Source: Paractinoplanes lichenicola
GTDB taxonomy: Bacteria; Actinomycetota; Actinomycetes; Mycobacteriales; Micromonosporaceae
Length of the DNA: 64,000 nucleotides
Reading direction: 5' to 3'
Assembly: GCF_016785085.1 (NCBI RefSeq)
Contig: NZ_JAENHO010000007.1
Span: 62,001-126,000 of the forward strand
Part shown: piece after piece, positions 34,432 to 42,831 of the stretch
Numbering within the stretch: position 1 is the stretch's first letter
Layout: each line of letters begins with the position of its first letter
The notes under the pieces: generated by a model
Told to the model about the DNA's origin: nothing
What the model saw: the letters and a program-made list of their open reading frames with translations, nothing else
Database searches by the model: none
Program-made: the position numbers and the translations under genes

Positions 34432-35301
34432 ATGGGGTTGCCGGCCCTCGCGCTCGCGCTGATCCTGTCGTCGGCGCTGCTGCACGCACTGTGGAACGTG
34501 CTGCTGGGCCGGGCCGCGCCCAAGGGGTTCGACGCCGGCATCGTCGGCTATGCGGTCGGCTGGCTCGCGCTGACCCCGTTCGCGCTGATCCGCTGGCGGG
34601 TGGAGGACGGCGCCTGGGGTTATCTCGCGCTGTCGGCCTTCTTCTCGATCACGTACTTCCTCCTGCTCAACGTGGCCTACGCCCGGGTTCCGGTGCACGC
34701 CGCCTATCCGGTCGCGCGCGGGCTGGCTCCCGTCCTCGTGCTGCTGGTGACGCTGATCGCCGGGGACGACGTGCCCGCCGGGGCCGGCGTCGGGGTGCTG
34801 GTGATCAGCGCGGGCATCTTCGTCACGGCCTCGGGCGCGAACCGCCGCTCGGTGCTGGCCGCCGCGCCCGTCGCGCTCTCGCTGACCTGCTACACGATCA
34901 TCGCCTCGCGCGGCCTGGCCTCCGTCGACCCGAGCACCTATCTGTGGTTGTCCATGACGCCGGTCGTGCTGGGCTCGGTCACCATCCGGCTGCTGACAAA
35001 ACCGCGTTCCCTGTACGCCGCGATCAAGCCGATCACGTTCGTCATCGGGCTCGGGTCGGTGGCCGCCCATGTCCTCACGCTGGCCGCCCTCGCTTTGGTC
35101 ACCGCGGCCGAGGTGCCCGCGATCGCGGCCCTGCGCGAGACCGGCATCCTGTTCGTGATCGTCCTGTCGTGGGCGGCCGCGCGGGGCAGCGTCCTTTCCT
35201 GGGCGGCCGCGCCGGGTAGCGCGGACCGGCCGACGGCGCGGACCGCGGTCGGGGCGACGCTGGTCTTCGCCGGGGTGGCGGTGCTGGCGATGGCTAGGTG
35301 A
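34432..35301 (+). CDS. EamA/DMT-superfamily transporter
   Basis: The 289-residue protein has ten hydrophobic helices in the two-fold EamA arrangement (for example ALILSSALLHALWNVLLG at the start and AAYPVARGLAPVLVLLVTLI). Members export metabolites or amino acids. An in-frame tandem duplication of 30 bp (35161-35220) repeats VLSWAAA(R/P)GS between helices 9 and 10, lengthening a loop. The ATG at 34432 is the natural start in the divergent region. The last 8 bp overlap the end of the MDMPI gene on the opposite strand. Confidence 0.88.
   Translation: MGLPALALALILSSALLHALWNVLLGRAAPKGFDAGIVGYAVGWLALTPFALIRWRVEDGAWGYLALSAFFSITYFLLLNVAYARVPVHAAYPVARGLAPVLVLLVTLIAGDDVPAGAGVGVLVISAGIFVTASGANRRSVLAAAPVALSLTCYTIIASRGLASVDPSTYLWLSMTPVVLGSVTIRLLTKPRSLYAAIKPITFVIGLGSVAAHVLTLAALALVTAAEVPAIAALRETGILFVIVLSWAAARGSVLSWAAAPGSADRPTARTAVGATLVFAGVAVLAMAR
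35161..35220 (+). repeat. in-frame 30-bp tandem duplication within the EamA gene
   Basis: The units 35161-35190 and 35191-35220 differ at four of 30 positions. Each encodes ten residues, VLSWAAARGS and VLSWAAAPGS. The reading frame is kept. Confidence 0.85.
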
Positions 35302-35893
35302 GCACGGCGCCCCGGCCGGTCAGGGCCTCGACGATGCCGGCCGGATCGGTCATGGCGGTCAGGATCGCCGACGTGTGGGCCAGGCCGGCGGCGGGCACGG
35401 ACGGCGGCTCGCCCAGGGCCCGCTGCAGGTCGAGCAGGTGGACGGTGGCCTCGACGATCCCGATGCCGAGCACCTCGCCGATCCGCAGCCGGCCGGTGCC
35501 GAAGTAGTCGACGACGGAGTCGCCGAGATCGCGGGCGGCGTCGAGGGATCGCGGGCCCACGTCGGCGAACGCCGCGGTCAGTTGCTCCGGCGTGAACTGC
35601 GCGGCGTCGTCGACCGCCGCTTCGGCCGTCTGCGAGCGGTGGCGGGTGGCGACGCCGTCGGGCGCGTTGAAGTCTTTCAGCAGGCCGGCCGTGGACTCGT
35701 GGGTCGGCGGGTCGTCGCGAGTCTGGGTGGCGACGTAGGCGAGCCAGTGCGGCCACTTGGCGGCGTGCGCATAGAGCGCCCGTACGGTCCACGGCTCCAG
35801 CCGGGTCGGCGCCTCCCACTGCCCGGCGGTCATCCGTTCCCCGTACGCGGCCCAGACCGCCCACAGCTCACCCAGCGTCGCGACCTCCGTCAT
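35294..35893 (-). CDS. MDMPI-type (mycothiol-dependent isomerase N-domain) protein
   Basis: From ATG 35893 the product is 199 residues. It has the DinB/MDMPI four-helix fold seen in actinobacterial maleylpyruvate isomerase-like proteins: LGELWAVWAAYGERM, LEPWTVRALYAHAAKW (first metal His region) and GIVEATVHLLDLQRALG (second His region). Such proteins use mycothiol or act in unknown thiol chemistry; no ring-cleavage pathway genes are near, so isomerase activity is not claimed. Its ATGACGG start is the fourth ATG in the series created by the 47-bp repeats directly upstream. It ends with an 8-bp overlap with the EamA gene. Confidence 0.8.
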   Translation of the reverse strand: MTEVATLGELWAVWAAYGERMTAGQWEAPTRLEPWTVRALYAHAAKWPHWLAYVATQTRDDPPTHESTAGLLKDFNAPDGVATRHRSQTAEAAVDDAAQFTPEQLTAAFADVGPRSLDAARDLGDSVVDYFGTGRLRIGEVLGIGIVEATVHLLDLQRALGEPPSVPAAGLAHTSAILTAMTDPAGIVEALTGRGAVLT

Positions 35894-36029
35894 GCCCGGG
35901 CCCCCGCCCACCGCTCGCCCCGCTCGTCGGCCGCCGTCATACCCGGGCCTCCGTCCACCGCTCGGCCCGCTTGTCGGCCGCCGTCATGCCCGGGTCTCCG
36001 TCCGCCGCTCGCCCCGCTCGTCGGCCGCC
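35889..36029 (-). repeat. three tandem 47-bp repeats forming a chain of coupled mini-ORFs
   Basis: Exact 47-bp periods begin at 35889, 35936 and 35983. Read leftward, each unit starts ATGACGGCGGCCGAC and encodes 16 residues (MTAADERGERRTETRA, MTAADKRAERWTEARV, MTAADERGERWAGARA) ending in a TGA that overlaps the next ATG as ATGA. The first ATG overlaps the esterase stop and the last TGA overlaps the MDMPI start. The units differ at a few positions but keep all starts and stops. Confidence 0.8.
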
Positions 36030-36030
36030 G

Positions 36031-37179
36031 TCATGCGCGCACCCCGGCCACCGCGATCAGGCCGTCGGCGAAGGTGCGGCGCCAGTTCACGTAGTCGTGG
36101 CCGCCCGAGTATTCGGCGTACGCCACCGAGTAGCCCTGTTTGCGCAGCGCGTCGCGCATGGCCCGGTTCATGTCGATCTGGGACGGCACCCCGCCCGGCG
36201 CCGGGAACGTCTCGAAGATGCCCACGTCCAGATAGAACCGCACGTCGGCCACCGGGCGCTGGGCCACCTCGCGGATCAGCCGCCCGGGGGCGTCGCTCGG
36301 CCACCAGAAGCTGCCCGACTGTGAGATCACCGCGCCGAAGCTGCCGGGGGCGGTCAGGCCGATGTGCGCGGCCAGCAACCCGCCCCGGGAGGCGCCGGCG
36401 ATCATGTTGGCGCGCGGGTCGAGCCCGGCCCCGAGGGTCGTGCGGGCCCACGGCAGCAGCTCGCGGGTGACGAAGTCGCGCATCGCCCCGTCGGGCGAGA
36501 GGTCGTCGTCGCGGCCGGCGGCGTGGCTGGTGACGAACAGCGCGACCAGCGGCGGGATCTCGCCCGCGGCGATCAGGTTGTCGAGCACGGTCGGGATCCG
36601 CTGGACCTCGCGGGCGATCCAGCCGTCGAAGACGACCAGCACCGGCAGCCCGGCCGTCGCCGTGCCGGCCGGGTGATAGACGATCACCTGCCGGTCGAAC
36701 GGCGCCTCGGTCAGCACCCCCGGCGTCACTCCCGGGCGCGGGGCCAGCCACGGCTCGGGCGGCGCGTCGGGCAGCGACAGCATCGACACCCAGTTGTCGT
36801 GATCGCCGGGGTCGGCCGGGTCGGGCGGGAAGAGATAGCGCGCCGGGTTGTGCCCGTCGATGTGGGTCTTGCCCCGGCCCGAGGCGTCGCGCGGCAGCTC
36901 CTCGACGCCGTCGTGCACCAGGCAGTAGACGGTGCTCAGGTCGGACGGCAGCACCCGCGTCGCGTACCAGAGGTCGTTGCCGCGCATGCGCTCGAGCGGC
37001 ACGTCGAGCCCCCACCACACGCGGGTGCTCTGGGCCGAGCCGCGCCACAGGAAGGTCACCAGCTGCGAGCCGTCGCGCCACGGCTCGACCAGCGGCGTGC
37101 CGTTCGCGGTGACGCGCTGCCACCACTCGTGCAGCGAGGCCGGGTCTTCGAGCAGGGTGGACATCAGCGGACTCTGCAC
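36031..37179 (-). CDS. Fes-type (enterochelin esterase-like) esterase
   Basis: The GTG at 37179 follows CGGGAG by 7 nt and gives 382 residues; ATG 37164 is an alternative. The N-terminal about 150 residues match the enterochelin esterase N-domain (VTFLWRG, MRGNDLWYATRVLP). The C-terminal part is an esterase-D-type alpha/beta hydrolase with nucleophile Ser in AGASRGG, an acid in DVGIFE and the His in SGGHDYVNW. Fes enzymes hydrolyse ferric catecholate trilactone siderophores in the cytoplasm. No siderophore transporter is adjacent, so the substrate is inferred only from family. The stop overlaps the first mini-ORF ATG. Confidence 0.87.
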   Translation of the reverse strand: MQSPLMSTLLEDPASLHEWWQRVTANGTPLVEPWRDGSQLVTFLWRGSAQSTRVWWGLDVPLERMRGNDLWYATRVLPSDLSTVYCLVHDGVEELPRDASGRGKTHIDGHNPARYLFPPDPADPGDHDNWVSMLSLPDAPPEPWLAPRPGVTPGVLTEAPFDRQVIVYHPAGTATAGLPVLVVFDGWIAREVQRIPTVLDNLIAAGEIPPLVALFVTSHAAGRDDDLSPDGAMRDFVTRELLPWARTTLGAGLDPRANMIAGASRGGLLAAHIGLTAPGSFGAVISQSGSFWWPSDAPGRLIREVAQRPVADVRFYLDVGIFETFPAPGGVPSQIDMNRAMRDALRKQGYSVAYAEYSGGHDYVNWRRTFADGLIAVAGVRA

Positions 37180-37261
37180 GTCAGCACTCCCGAGGGCGGC
37201 GGAGGGTGAGCGATCCGCAACCGAGAGTCCCAAGTGGATCTTGCTTAGTCAAGACGAGAGC

Positions 37262-38653
37262 CTATTTCGCGTACGCCGACACCCCCGTCAACAGCGCGTT
37301 CAACCCCTTCTTGGCGTCCGCGAAGAGCATCGCCGTGCGCGGATCCGCGTAGAGCTCGTTGTCGATCCCGGCGTACCCGTGCCCGAGCGACCGCTTGATC
37401 ACGATGACGCTGCGGGCCAGGTCGACGTCGAGGATCGGCATGCCCGAGACCGGGTTGCCGGCCCGTCGGGCCGCCGGATTGGTCACGTCGTTGGCCCCGA
37501 TGACCAGCGCCACGTCCGTGCGCGGGAAGGCCGGGTTGCTTTCCTCCAGGTCCTGCAGCTGCTCGTAGGGCGCGTTGGCCTCGGCCAGCAGCACGTTCAT
37601 GTGGCCCGGCATGCGGCCCGCGACCGGATGGATCGCGTACGACACCTCGACCCCGTGCGCGGTCAGCGCCTGGGCCAGCGCCACCACCTCGTGCTGGGCC
37701 TGGGCGGCGGCCAGCCCGTAACCGGGGACGATGACCACCCTTCCCGCGTACGCCAGCTGGATCGCCGCGTCGTCGGCCGTGATCTCGCGGACGGCCGCGG
37801 ACCCCGCCCCGGCCTCGACCGCAATGGCGTCGCCGGTGCCGTAGCCGCCCGCGATGATCGCGCTGATCGGCCGGTTCATCGCGTCGGCCATCAGCTTCGT
37901 CAGGATCGCGCCGGCCGCGCCGACCAGCGCGCCCGCGATGATCAGCGGGGTGCTCTCGAGGACGAACCCGGCCATGGCCACCGCCGTGCCCGTGCACGCG
38001 TTGAGCAGCGAGATCACCACCGGCATGTCGGCCCCGCCGATCGGCAGCGTCAGCAGCACGCCCGCGACCAGGGCGGCCACCGCCGCCCCGACGAGCGCCG
38101 CCGTGCCGCCGTCGAACCCGACGACCAGCACCGCCATCGCGGCCGCGACCGCCGCCAGCCCGGCCCAGACGAACCGCCCGTACGGCACCACGATCGGGCG
38201 GCCCGGCACCCGCCCGGCCAGCTTGCCCGAGGCGATCAGCGACCCGCTGAACGTGAGGGCGCCGATCAGCACGTCGAGCACGCCGGTGACCTCGGCCTGG
38301 GTCGAGGCCGGGCGCTCGCCCAGCGCGATCAGGGCCGCCGCGCCGCCGCCGACCGCGTTGAACAGGCTGACCAGCTGGGGCATGGCCGTCATGCGGACCA
38401 CGCGCGCGGCCACCAGCCCCGCCGCGGCCCCGGCGGCCGTGCCCAGGCCGAGCGCCCAGGCGGCGTACGCGTTGATTCGCCCGTCCTCGATCAGCACCGC
38501 CAGCGTGACCAGGATCGCGACCCCCATGCCGGCCGCCGAGACCTGGTTGCCGCGCCGGGCCGTCGAGGGCGCGTTCATCAGGTGCAGCCCGATCACGAAG
38601 GCCGTCGCGCAGGCCAGATAGATCAGGTGGACGATCGTGTCGAAGGCGCTCAC
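37262..38653 (-). CDS. pntB: NAD(P) transhydrogenase subunit beta
   Basis: The 463-residue protein matches PntB in length (462 in E. coli). Residues 1-255 hold about eight membrane helices; residues 285-463 are the NADP-binding domain III with GYGLAAAQAQHEV, HPVAGRMPGHMNVLLAEA, VIGANDVTNPAA and SLGHGYAGIDNELY. It forms the proton channel and NADP(H) site of the enzyme that couples NADH-to-NADPH hydride transfer to proton entry. The GTG start overlaps the pntAB stop as GTGA, so synthesis is coupled. Confidence 0.96.
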   Translation of the reverse strand: MSAFDTIVHLIYLACATAFVIGLHLMNAPSTARRGNQVSAAGMGVAILVTLAVLIEDGRINAYAAWALGLGTAAGAAAGLVAARVVRMTAMPQLVSLFNAVGGGAAALIALGERPASTQAEVTGVLDVLIGALTFSGSLIASGKLAGRVPGRPIVVPYGRFVWAGLAAVAAAMAVLVVGFDGGTAALVGAAVAALVAGVLLTLPIGGADMPVVISLLNACTGTAVAMAGFVLESTPLIIAGALVGAAGAILTKLMADAMNRPISAIIAGGYGTGDAIAVEAGAGSAAVREITADDAAIQLAYAGRVVIVPGYGLAAAQAQHEVVALAQALTAHGVEVSYAIHPVAGRMPGHMNVLLAEANAPYEQLQDLEESNPAFPRTDVALVIGANDVTNPAARRAGNPVSGMPILDVDLARSVIVIKRSLGHGYAGIDNELYADPRTAMLFADAKKGLNALLTGVSAYAK

Positions 38654-38934
38654 GACCGGCTCCGGAACATCGCCAGCATCCGGTCGGTCACCACGTAGCC
38701 CCCGGCGACGTTCATCGCGGCGAAGAACGCGGCCACCGCCAGCAGCGCGTAACCGACCGGGGTGGAGATCGTGGCGGCCAGCAGCATGACGCCGACCAGC
38801 ACGACGCCGTGGATCGCATTGGCCCCGGACATCAGCGGCGTGTGCAGGGTGGCCGGCACCTTGCTGATCACCTCGAAGCCGACGAGCAGGCCGAGCGTGA
38901 ACACCGTGAGGTCGGCCAGCAGCAGCGGGCTCAT
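38650..38934 (-). CDS. pntAB: NAD(P) transhydrogenase subunit alpha, membrane part
   Basis: The 94-residue protein has three membrane helices (LADLTVFTLGLLVGFEVI, the ANAIHGVVLVGVMLL region and YALLAVAAFFAAMNVAGG). It corresponds to the C-terminal membrane domain of E. coli PntA, encoded separately here as in Rhodospirillum and many actinobacteria. A good AAGGAG site precedes the ATG, which itself overlaps the pntAA stop as ATGA. Confidence 0.94.
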   Translation of the reverse strand: MSPLLLADLTVFTLGLLVGFEVISKVPATLHTPLMSGANAIHGVVLVGVMLLAATISTPVGYALLAVAAFFAAMNVAGGYVVTDRMLAMFRSRS

Positions 38935-40058
38935 CGGATCTCCTTCTCGTGGTCGCGAAGCCGGGGATGCACGACGACGCCGTCACGGCAGATCAGCACT
39001 GCCGCGAGGACCTCGTCATCGTTCTCACTTGGAAGACGCCCTTCGGGCATCAGACTGCTTACGAGGGCGACGATGTTTCTCGCGTACGAAGTGGACGCCG
39101 CGACCGGCACCGTGGCGGCCAGGTTGGGCGCGCCGATCACCGTCACCCCGTGCTCGGTCACCGTACGGGTGTCGGGAGCGGAACCGGCCACGTTGCCGCC
39201 GCCCAGGTCGAGCACCACCGAGCCGGCCCGCATGGCCCGCAACGCGTCCTCGGACACCAGCAGGGGCGAGCGTCCGCCCGGCACCTTGGCCGTCGTGATC
39301 ACCACGTCGAACCGGGGGACGGCCTGGGTCAGCGCCCGCAGCTGGACAGCGGCCTCGTCCGCATCCATGGCCTGCGCGTATCCGTCGTCTCCGTTTTGCG
39401 ACGCGTCCAGTGAGAGGACCGCCGCGCCGGTCGAGGCGATGTCGGCCTGCGCCTGCACCCGTACGTCGTACCCGGTGACCAGCGCGCCGAGGCGCCGCGC
39501 GGTCGCGATGGCCTGCAGCCCGGCCACCCCCGCCCCCAGCACGAGCACCTGGGCCGGCCGCGCGGTGCCGGCCGCGGTGACCAGCATCGGGAAGAAGCCC
39601 CCGTACGCCTCCGCGGCCAGCAGCGCCGCCTTGTAACCGGCCACGTTGGCCTGCGAGGTCAGCGCGTCCATCGGCTGGGCCCGGCTCAGCGTGCGGGGGA
39701 GCAGGTCGAGGCTGATCGCGGTCACGCCCTGCGCGGCCAGCGTCTCGGTCAGCGCGGGGTCGCCGAGCGGGTCGAGCAGCCCGATCAGCACCCGGCCCGC
39801 GGGCAGCGCGGCCACGTCGTCGGGCGGGCGCACCACCAGCAGCACGTCGCTCTCCTCGTACACCTGCGCACGGGCCCCGATCTCGGCCCCCGCCGCGGCA
39901 TAGTCGGGATCGTCGAACCAGGCGTGGCGTCCCGCGCCCGTCTCGACCAGGACCCGCACACCCGTACGGCGCAGCCGGGTCACACCGTCCGGGGTCATCG
40001 CCACCCGGCGCTCGCGGCCGGCGGTCTCCCGCAGCACGCCTACTGTCGTCGTCGACAT
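38931..40058 (-). CDS. pntAA: NAD(P) transhydrogenase subunit alpha, NAD-binding part
   Basis: The 375-residue soluble domain I resembles alanine dehydrogenase: GVLRETAGRERRVAMTPDGV at the N-terminus, the RQD-loop region in LDLLPRTLSRAQPMDALTSQANVAGYKA, the NAD-binding VLVLGAGVAGLQAIATARRLGA and the ITTAKVPGGRSPLLV region. With pntAB and pntB it makes the three-subunit transhydrogenase. The three genes overlap by four bases each, so they are one translationally coupled operon. It is divergent from the 40118 gene with 59 bp between. Confidence 0.95.
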   Translation of the reverse strand: MSTTTVGVLRETAGRERRVAMTPDGVTRLRRTGVRVLVETGAGRHAWFDDPDYAAAGAEIGARAQVYEESDVLLVVRPPDDVAALPAGRVLIGLLDPLGDPALTETLAAQGVTAISLDLLPRTLSRAQPMDALTSQANVAGYKAALLAAEAYGGFFPMLVTAAGTARPAQVLVLGAGVAGLQAIATARRLGALVTGYDVRVQAQADIASTGAAVLSLDASQNGDDGYAQAMDADEAAVQLRALTQAVPRFDVVITTAKVPGGRSPLLVSEDALRAMRAGSVVLDLGGGNVAGSAPDTRTVTEHGVTVIGAPNLAATVPVAASTSYARNIVALVSSLMPEGRLPSENDDEVLAAVLICRDGVVVHPRLRDHEKEIR

Positions 40059-40117
40059 ATCGAAGCCCTATCACTTCGCGCTCGGAGCGGCCACCCTGTG
40101 CCCGGTAAGGTCGGTCC

Positions 40118-40864
40118 ATGGCGGAACGCGTGGGCGACGGCGTGTGGACCCTGCAGGGCGAGACGATCACCCTCCCGGTGGAGATCACTTCGGCCCGCCT
40201 GACCGCCGCGGTGTTCACCACCCCGGTCGCCTCGGCCCGTACGGTCCTCGACGGAACGCCGCTGCGCCCGTTCGCGCTGTTCGGCCGCGCGATCGGCGTG
40301 CTCATGTGCGTGCACTACGACGAGTGGGCGCTCAAGACGTACGACGAAGTCGGGGTCGGCCTGCTCGTACGCGGCCCGGCCGGCCCGCCCGGCCTGCACT
40401 TCGCCGACCTGCCGGTGACCGGCGCGTTCACCCGCGAGGCGGGGCAGGACTTCTGGGCCCTGCCCAAGTGGCTGATGGACGCCGACCTGCGCTTCTCGAA
40501 GATGGAGACCGACGTGGTCGTGCGCGACCGCGCCGACGAGGTGATGCGCGCGTCGTTCCGCCACGGCCGCTTCCGTCTGCCGTTCGACCTGCGGGCGTCG
40601 TTGCCCGCCTGGTCCTATCTGGAGCACGGGGCCCAGGCCGGCGCGCTGTTGCGGGGCGCCGTGCCGATGCACCTCTCCGGCGTGCGCCTGGGCCGCGGCG
40701 CCTTCCGTGTGGGGCTGGGCGACCACCCCATGGCCGCGCGGATGAAGGCGCTCGGGATGGGCAGCCGGCCCCTGCTCACCGTGCACGCCGAGCGCATGCG
40801 CGGCCCGCTCGCCGAGTTCCGCCGGGTGACCGAGGCCCGGCATCCCGACGTGCAGCGACCTTAG
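40118..40864 (+). CDS. acetoacetate decarboxylase-family protein
   Basis: This 248-residue protein has the ADC fold: FGRAIGVLMCVHYDEW, YDEVGVGLLVRGP, then FWALPKWLMDADLRF with the Lys of ALPKW in the position of the Schiff-base Lys of the family. Many actinobacterial members lack a proven decarboxylase role, and enzymes of the superfamily also act as aldolases or dehydratases, so only the family is claimed. It shares the divergent region with the transhydrogenase operon. The stop is followed at once by the DnaA-box-like repeat. Confidence 0.8.
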   Translation: MAERVGDGVWTLQGETITLPVEITSARLTAAVFTTPVASARTVLDGTPLRPFALFGRAIGVLMCVHYDEWALKTYDEVGVGLLVRGPAGPPGLHFADLPVTGAFTREAGQDFWALPKWLMDADLRFSKMETDVVVRDRADEVMRASFRHGRFRLPFDLRASLPAWSYLEHGAQAGALLRGAVPMHLSGVRLGRGAFRVGLGDHPMAARMKALGMGSRPLLTVHAERMRGPLAEFRRVTEARHPDVQRP

Positions 40865-41196
40865 CCCCTTCCGCACCGCCCGTCGGAGTTATCCACAGTT
40901 CGCGGTTGTCCACAGCCCCGCCCATCAAGATCGCCATTTTCCGCCACAATGACGGCGGCGGGGGTCCCCCCGGGAGGGTGGGACTGTGTACTCCGGAAGA
41001 TCAAGAAGGGACCTAGCCTCCTAGGACGCCATGGGGCTGGTCTCACCTGTCACAGGCGTTGCGGATGTCGGCAACGCGGGCTCAACGAGGACCTCGTCCC
41101 TTTAGCGTGACTTCTGGATCTTTGATCGCGCGACCTGAGGCAGGGCCGCCGGTGCCGATCTGCGTCTGCGCGTAACAGGACAGGGAGGCATGCGAC
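40865..41196. other. intergenic region upstream of a chemotaxis gene
   Basis: It holds the inverted dispersed element (40888-40935), a GGGGGTCCCCCC tract near 40963 and, at its end, the AGGGAGG ribosome site of the transducer gene. No coding sequence or RNA gene is seen. The promoter of the transducer gene should lie here. Confidence 0.5.
40888..40935 (-). repeat. dispersed intergenic element with paired DnaA-box-like sites, copy 2 (inverted)
   Basis: TTATCCACA at 40889 and TTGTCCACA at 40906 are 17 bp apart, followed by CATCAAGATCGCC. In reverse complement the order and spacing match 2022-2068: GCGATCTT, a G-rich spacer, then two TGTGGA(C/T)AA sites. Confidence 0.6.
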
Positions 41197-42777
41197 ATGG
41201 GAGTTCTCTCAGCTTTCGACAACCGCTCGCTGCGCACGAAGATCGGGTCGGCGGTCCTGGTCGGCACGGTCAGCGGCCTGGTCGTCGGCGGCGTGTCCAT
41301 CGCGACCCTGCGCGGGCAGAACCAGGACACCGCCGAGGCCCAGCGCAAGACGATCGCGCTGAGCGCGGCGGCGGGCCAGTTCGCCAAGAACATCGAGGCC
41401 TTCAGCGGCAACAACTCGAGCCTGAAGCTTTACCCGACGCTGGCCGACGGCATCCGCAAGAACATGGAGGGCAACCGGGCCGCCGTCAACGCGGCCCTCG
41501 ACGAGCTCGAGGCGGCCTTCGCGGGCGACGCCACGGGCACGTCGGCCACCGCCCAGGCCCGCACCGACTGGCAGGCCTACCTCGACTTCCTCGGGGTCGA
41601 CCTGTCCAAGGCGACGGCGGCCCAGCTGGCCGAGGCCGTCACGACGTACGAGAAGATCTACGGCGCCCTCAACGCCGACCAGAACGCGCTGATCACGCGG
41701 GCCCGGGCGCTGGGCGAGGAGTCGATCGCCCGCTCCGAGCGGGACACCGCCGCCGCCACCTGGGTCATCAGCGGCCTGCTGGCCGCCGGGGTGCTTGCCA
41801 GCCTGCTGCTCGGCTTCCGGGTCGCGGGCGGGGTGCGGCGCTCGGTGAGCGAGGTCGGCCGGGTCGCCGAGGGCCTGGCCGACGGCGACCTGACCCGGAC
41901 GTCCGGGGTGACGAGCCACGACGAGGTGGGCCGCATGGCCGGCGCCCTGGATCAGGCCGTCGCCCGGCTGCGGCAGGACGTGGTGACGCTGGCCGGCAAC
42001 GCGAACACCCTGCACGCGGCCTCGGGGCAGCTCAGCGCGGTTTCGGGCGCCGTCGACGCGGCCGCCTCGGAGGCGTCCTCGCAGGCCGGAACGGTCGCCG
42101 CCGCGGCCGACGCGGTCTCGAACAACCTGCAGGTCGTCTCGTCGGGCTCGCAGGAGATGGGCTCGGCGATCCGCGACATCAGCGTCTCCACGACCGAGGC
42201 GTCCGAGGTGGCCGTGCAGGCCGTCGAGGTCGCCTCGGCCACCACCGCGATCGTCGCGCGGCTGGGCGAGTCGTCCAGCGAGATCGCGTCGGTGGTCAAG
42301 ACGATCACCGCGATCGCCGAGCAGACCAACCTGCTCGCCCTGAACGCGACGATCGAGGCCGCGCGGGCCGGCGAGTCCGGCAAGGGCTTCGCGGTCGTGG
42401 CGGGTGAGGTCAAGGACCTGGCGCAGGAGACGGCCAAGGCCACCGAGGACATCTCGCGGCGGGTGCAGACGATCCAGGGCGACACCGGCAACGCGGTCAC
42501 GGCGATCGGCGAGATCTCGGCGATCATCGAGCGGATCAACGGCATCCAGATGACGATCGCCTCGGCGGTGGAGGAGCAGACCGCGACCACGCAGGAGATG
42601 AACCGCACGCTCTCGGAGGCGGCGGCCGGTGCGGGCGACATCGCGGCCACGATCGGCGGGGTCTCGCAGGCCACGCAGCGCACGACGTCGTCGATCGGGG
42701 AGACCCGGCACGCGGCGGACGACCTGGCCACGACGGCCAGCCAGCTGCAGACCCTGGTCGCCCGGTTCCGCTACTGA
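41197..42777 (+). CDS. transmembrane methyl-accepting chemotaxis protein
   Basis: The 526-residue transducer starts at an ATG after AGGGAGG. TM1 (about 15-37) and TM2 (about 187-208) flank a mostly helical periplasmic-side sensor of about 150 residues. A HAMP domain follows (about 208-262), then a signalling domain with the conserved hairpin tip IAEQTNLLALNATIEAARAGESGKGFAVVAGEVKDLA. There is no C-terminal CheR-binding pentapeptide. The ligand is unknown. Motile actinobacteria such as Actinoplanes, with swimming spores, carry many such receptors. A hairpin terminator follows. Confidence 0.93.
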   Translation: MGVLSAFDNRSLRTKIGSAVLVGTVSGLVVGGVSIATLRGQNQDTAEAQRKTIALSAAAGQFAKNIEAFSGNNSSLKLYPTLADGIRKNMEGNRAAVNAALDELEAAFAGDATGTSATAQARTDWQAYLDFLGVDLSKATAAQLAEAVTTYEKIYGALNADQNALITRARALGEESIARSERDTAAATWVISGLLAAGVLASLLLGFRVAGGVRRSVSEVGRVAEGLADGDLTRTSGVTSHDEVGRMAGALDQAVARLRQDVVTLAGNANTLHAASGQLSAVSGAVDAAASEASSQAGTVAAAADAVSNNLQVVSSGSQEMGSAIRDISVSTTEASEVAVQAVEVASATTAIVARLGESSSEIASVVKTITAIAEQTNLLALNATIEAARAGESGKGFAVVAGEVKDLAQETAKATEDISRRVQTIQGDTGNAVTAIGEISAIIERINGIQMTIASAVEEQTATTQEMNRTLSEAAAGAGDIAATIGGVSQATQRTTSSIGETRHAADDLATTASQLQTLVARFRY

Positions 42778-42789
42778 CCGGCGAACAAA

Positions 42790-42818
42790 CAGGGGCGGCC
42801 CGTCGCGGGCCGCCCCTG
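42790..42818. terminator. bidirectional hairpin terminator
   Basis: CAGGGGCGGCCCG pairs with its complement over 13 bp around a TCG loop (42790-42802 with 42806-42818). It lies between the convergent stops of two chemotaxis genes. Confidence 0.85.
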
Positions 42819-42831
42819 CTTCGTGTCCTCC

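Noticed and set aside
35889..36029. CRISPR-like direct repeats
   Set aside because: The 47-bp units are contiguous with no spacers and no cas genes; they encode overlapping start and stop codons instead.
40888..40914. A chromosomal replication origin
   Set aside because: Only two DnaA-box-like sites per locus, no dnaA, dnaN or AT-rich unwinding region nearby.
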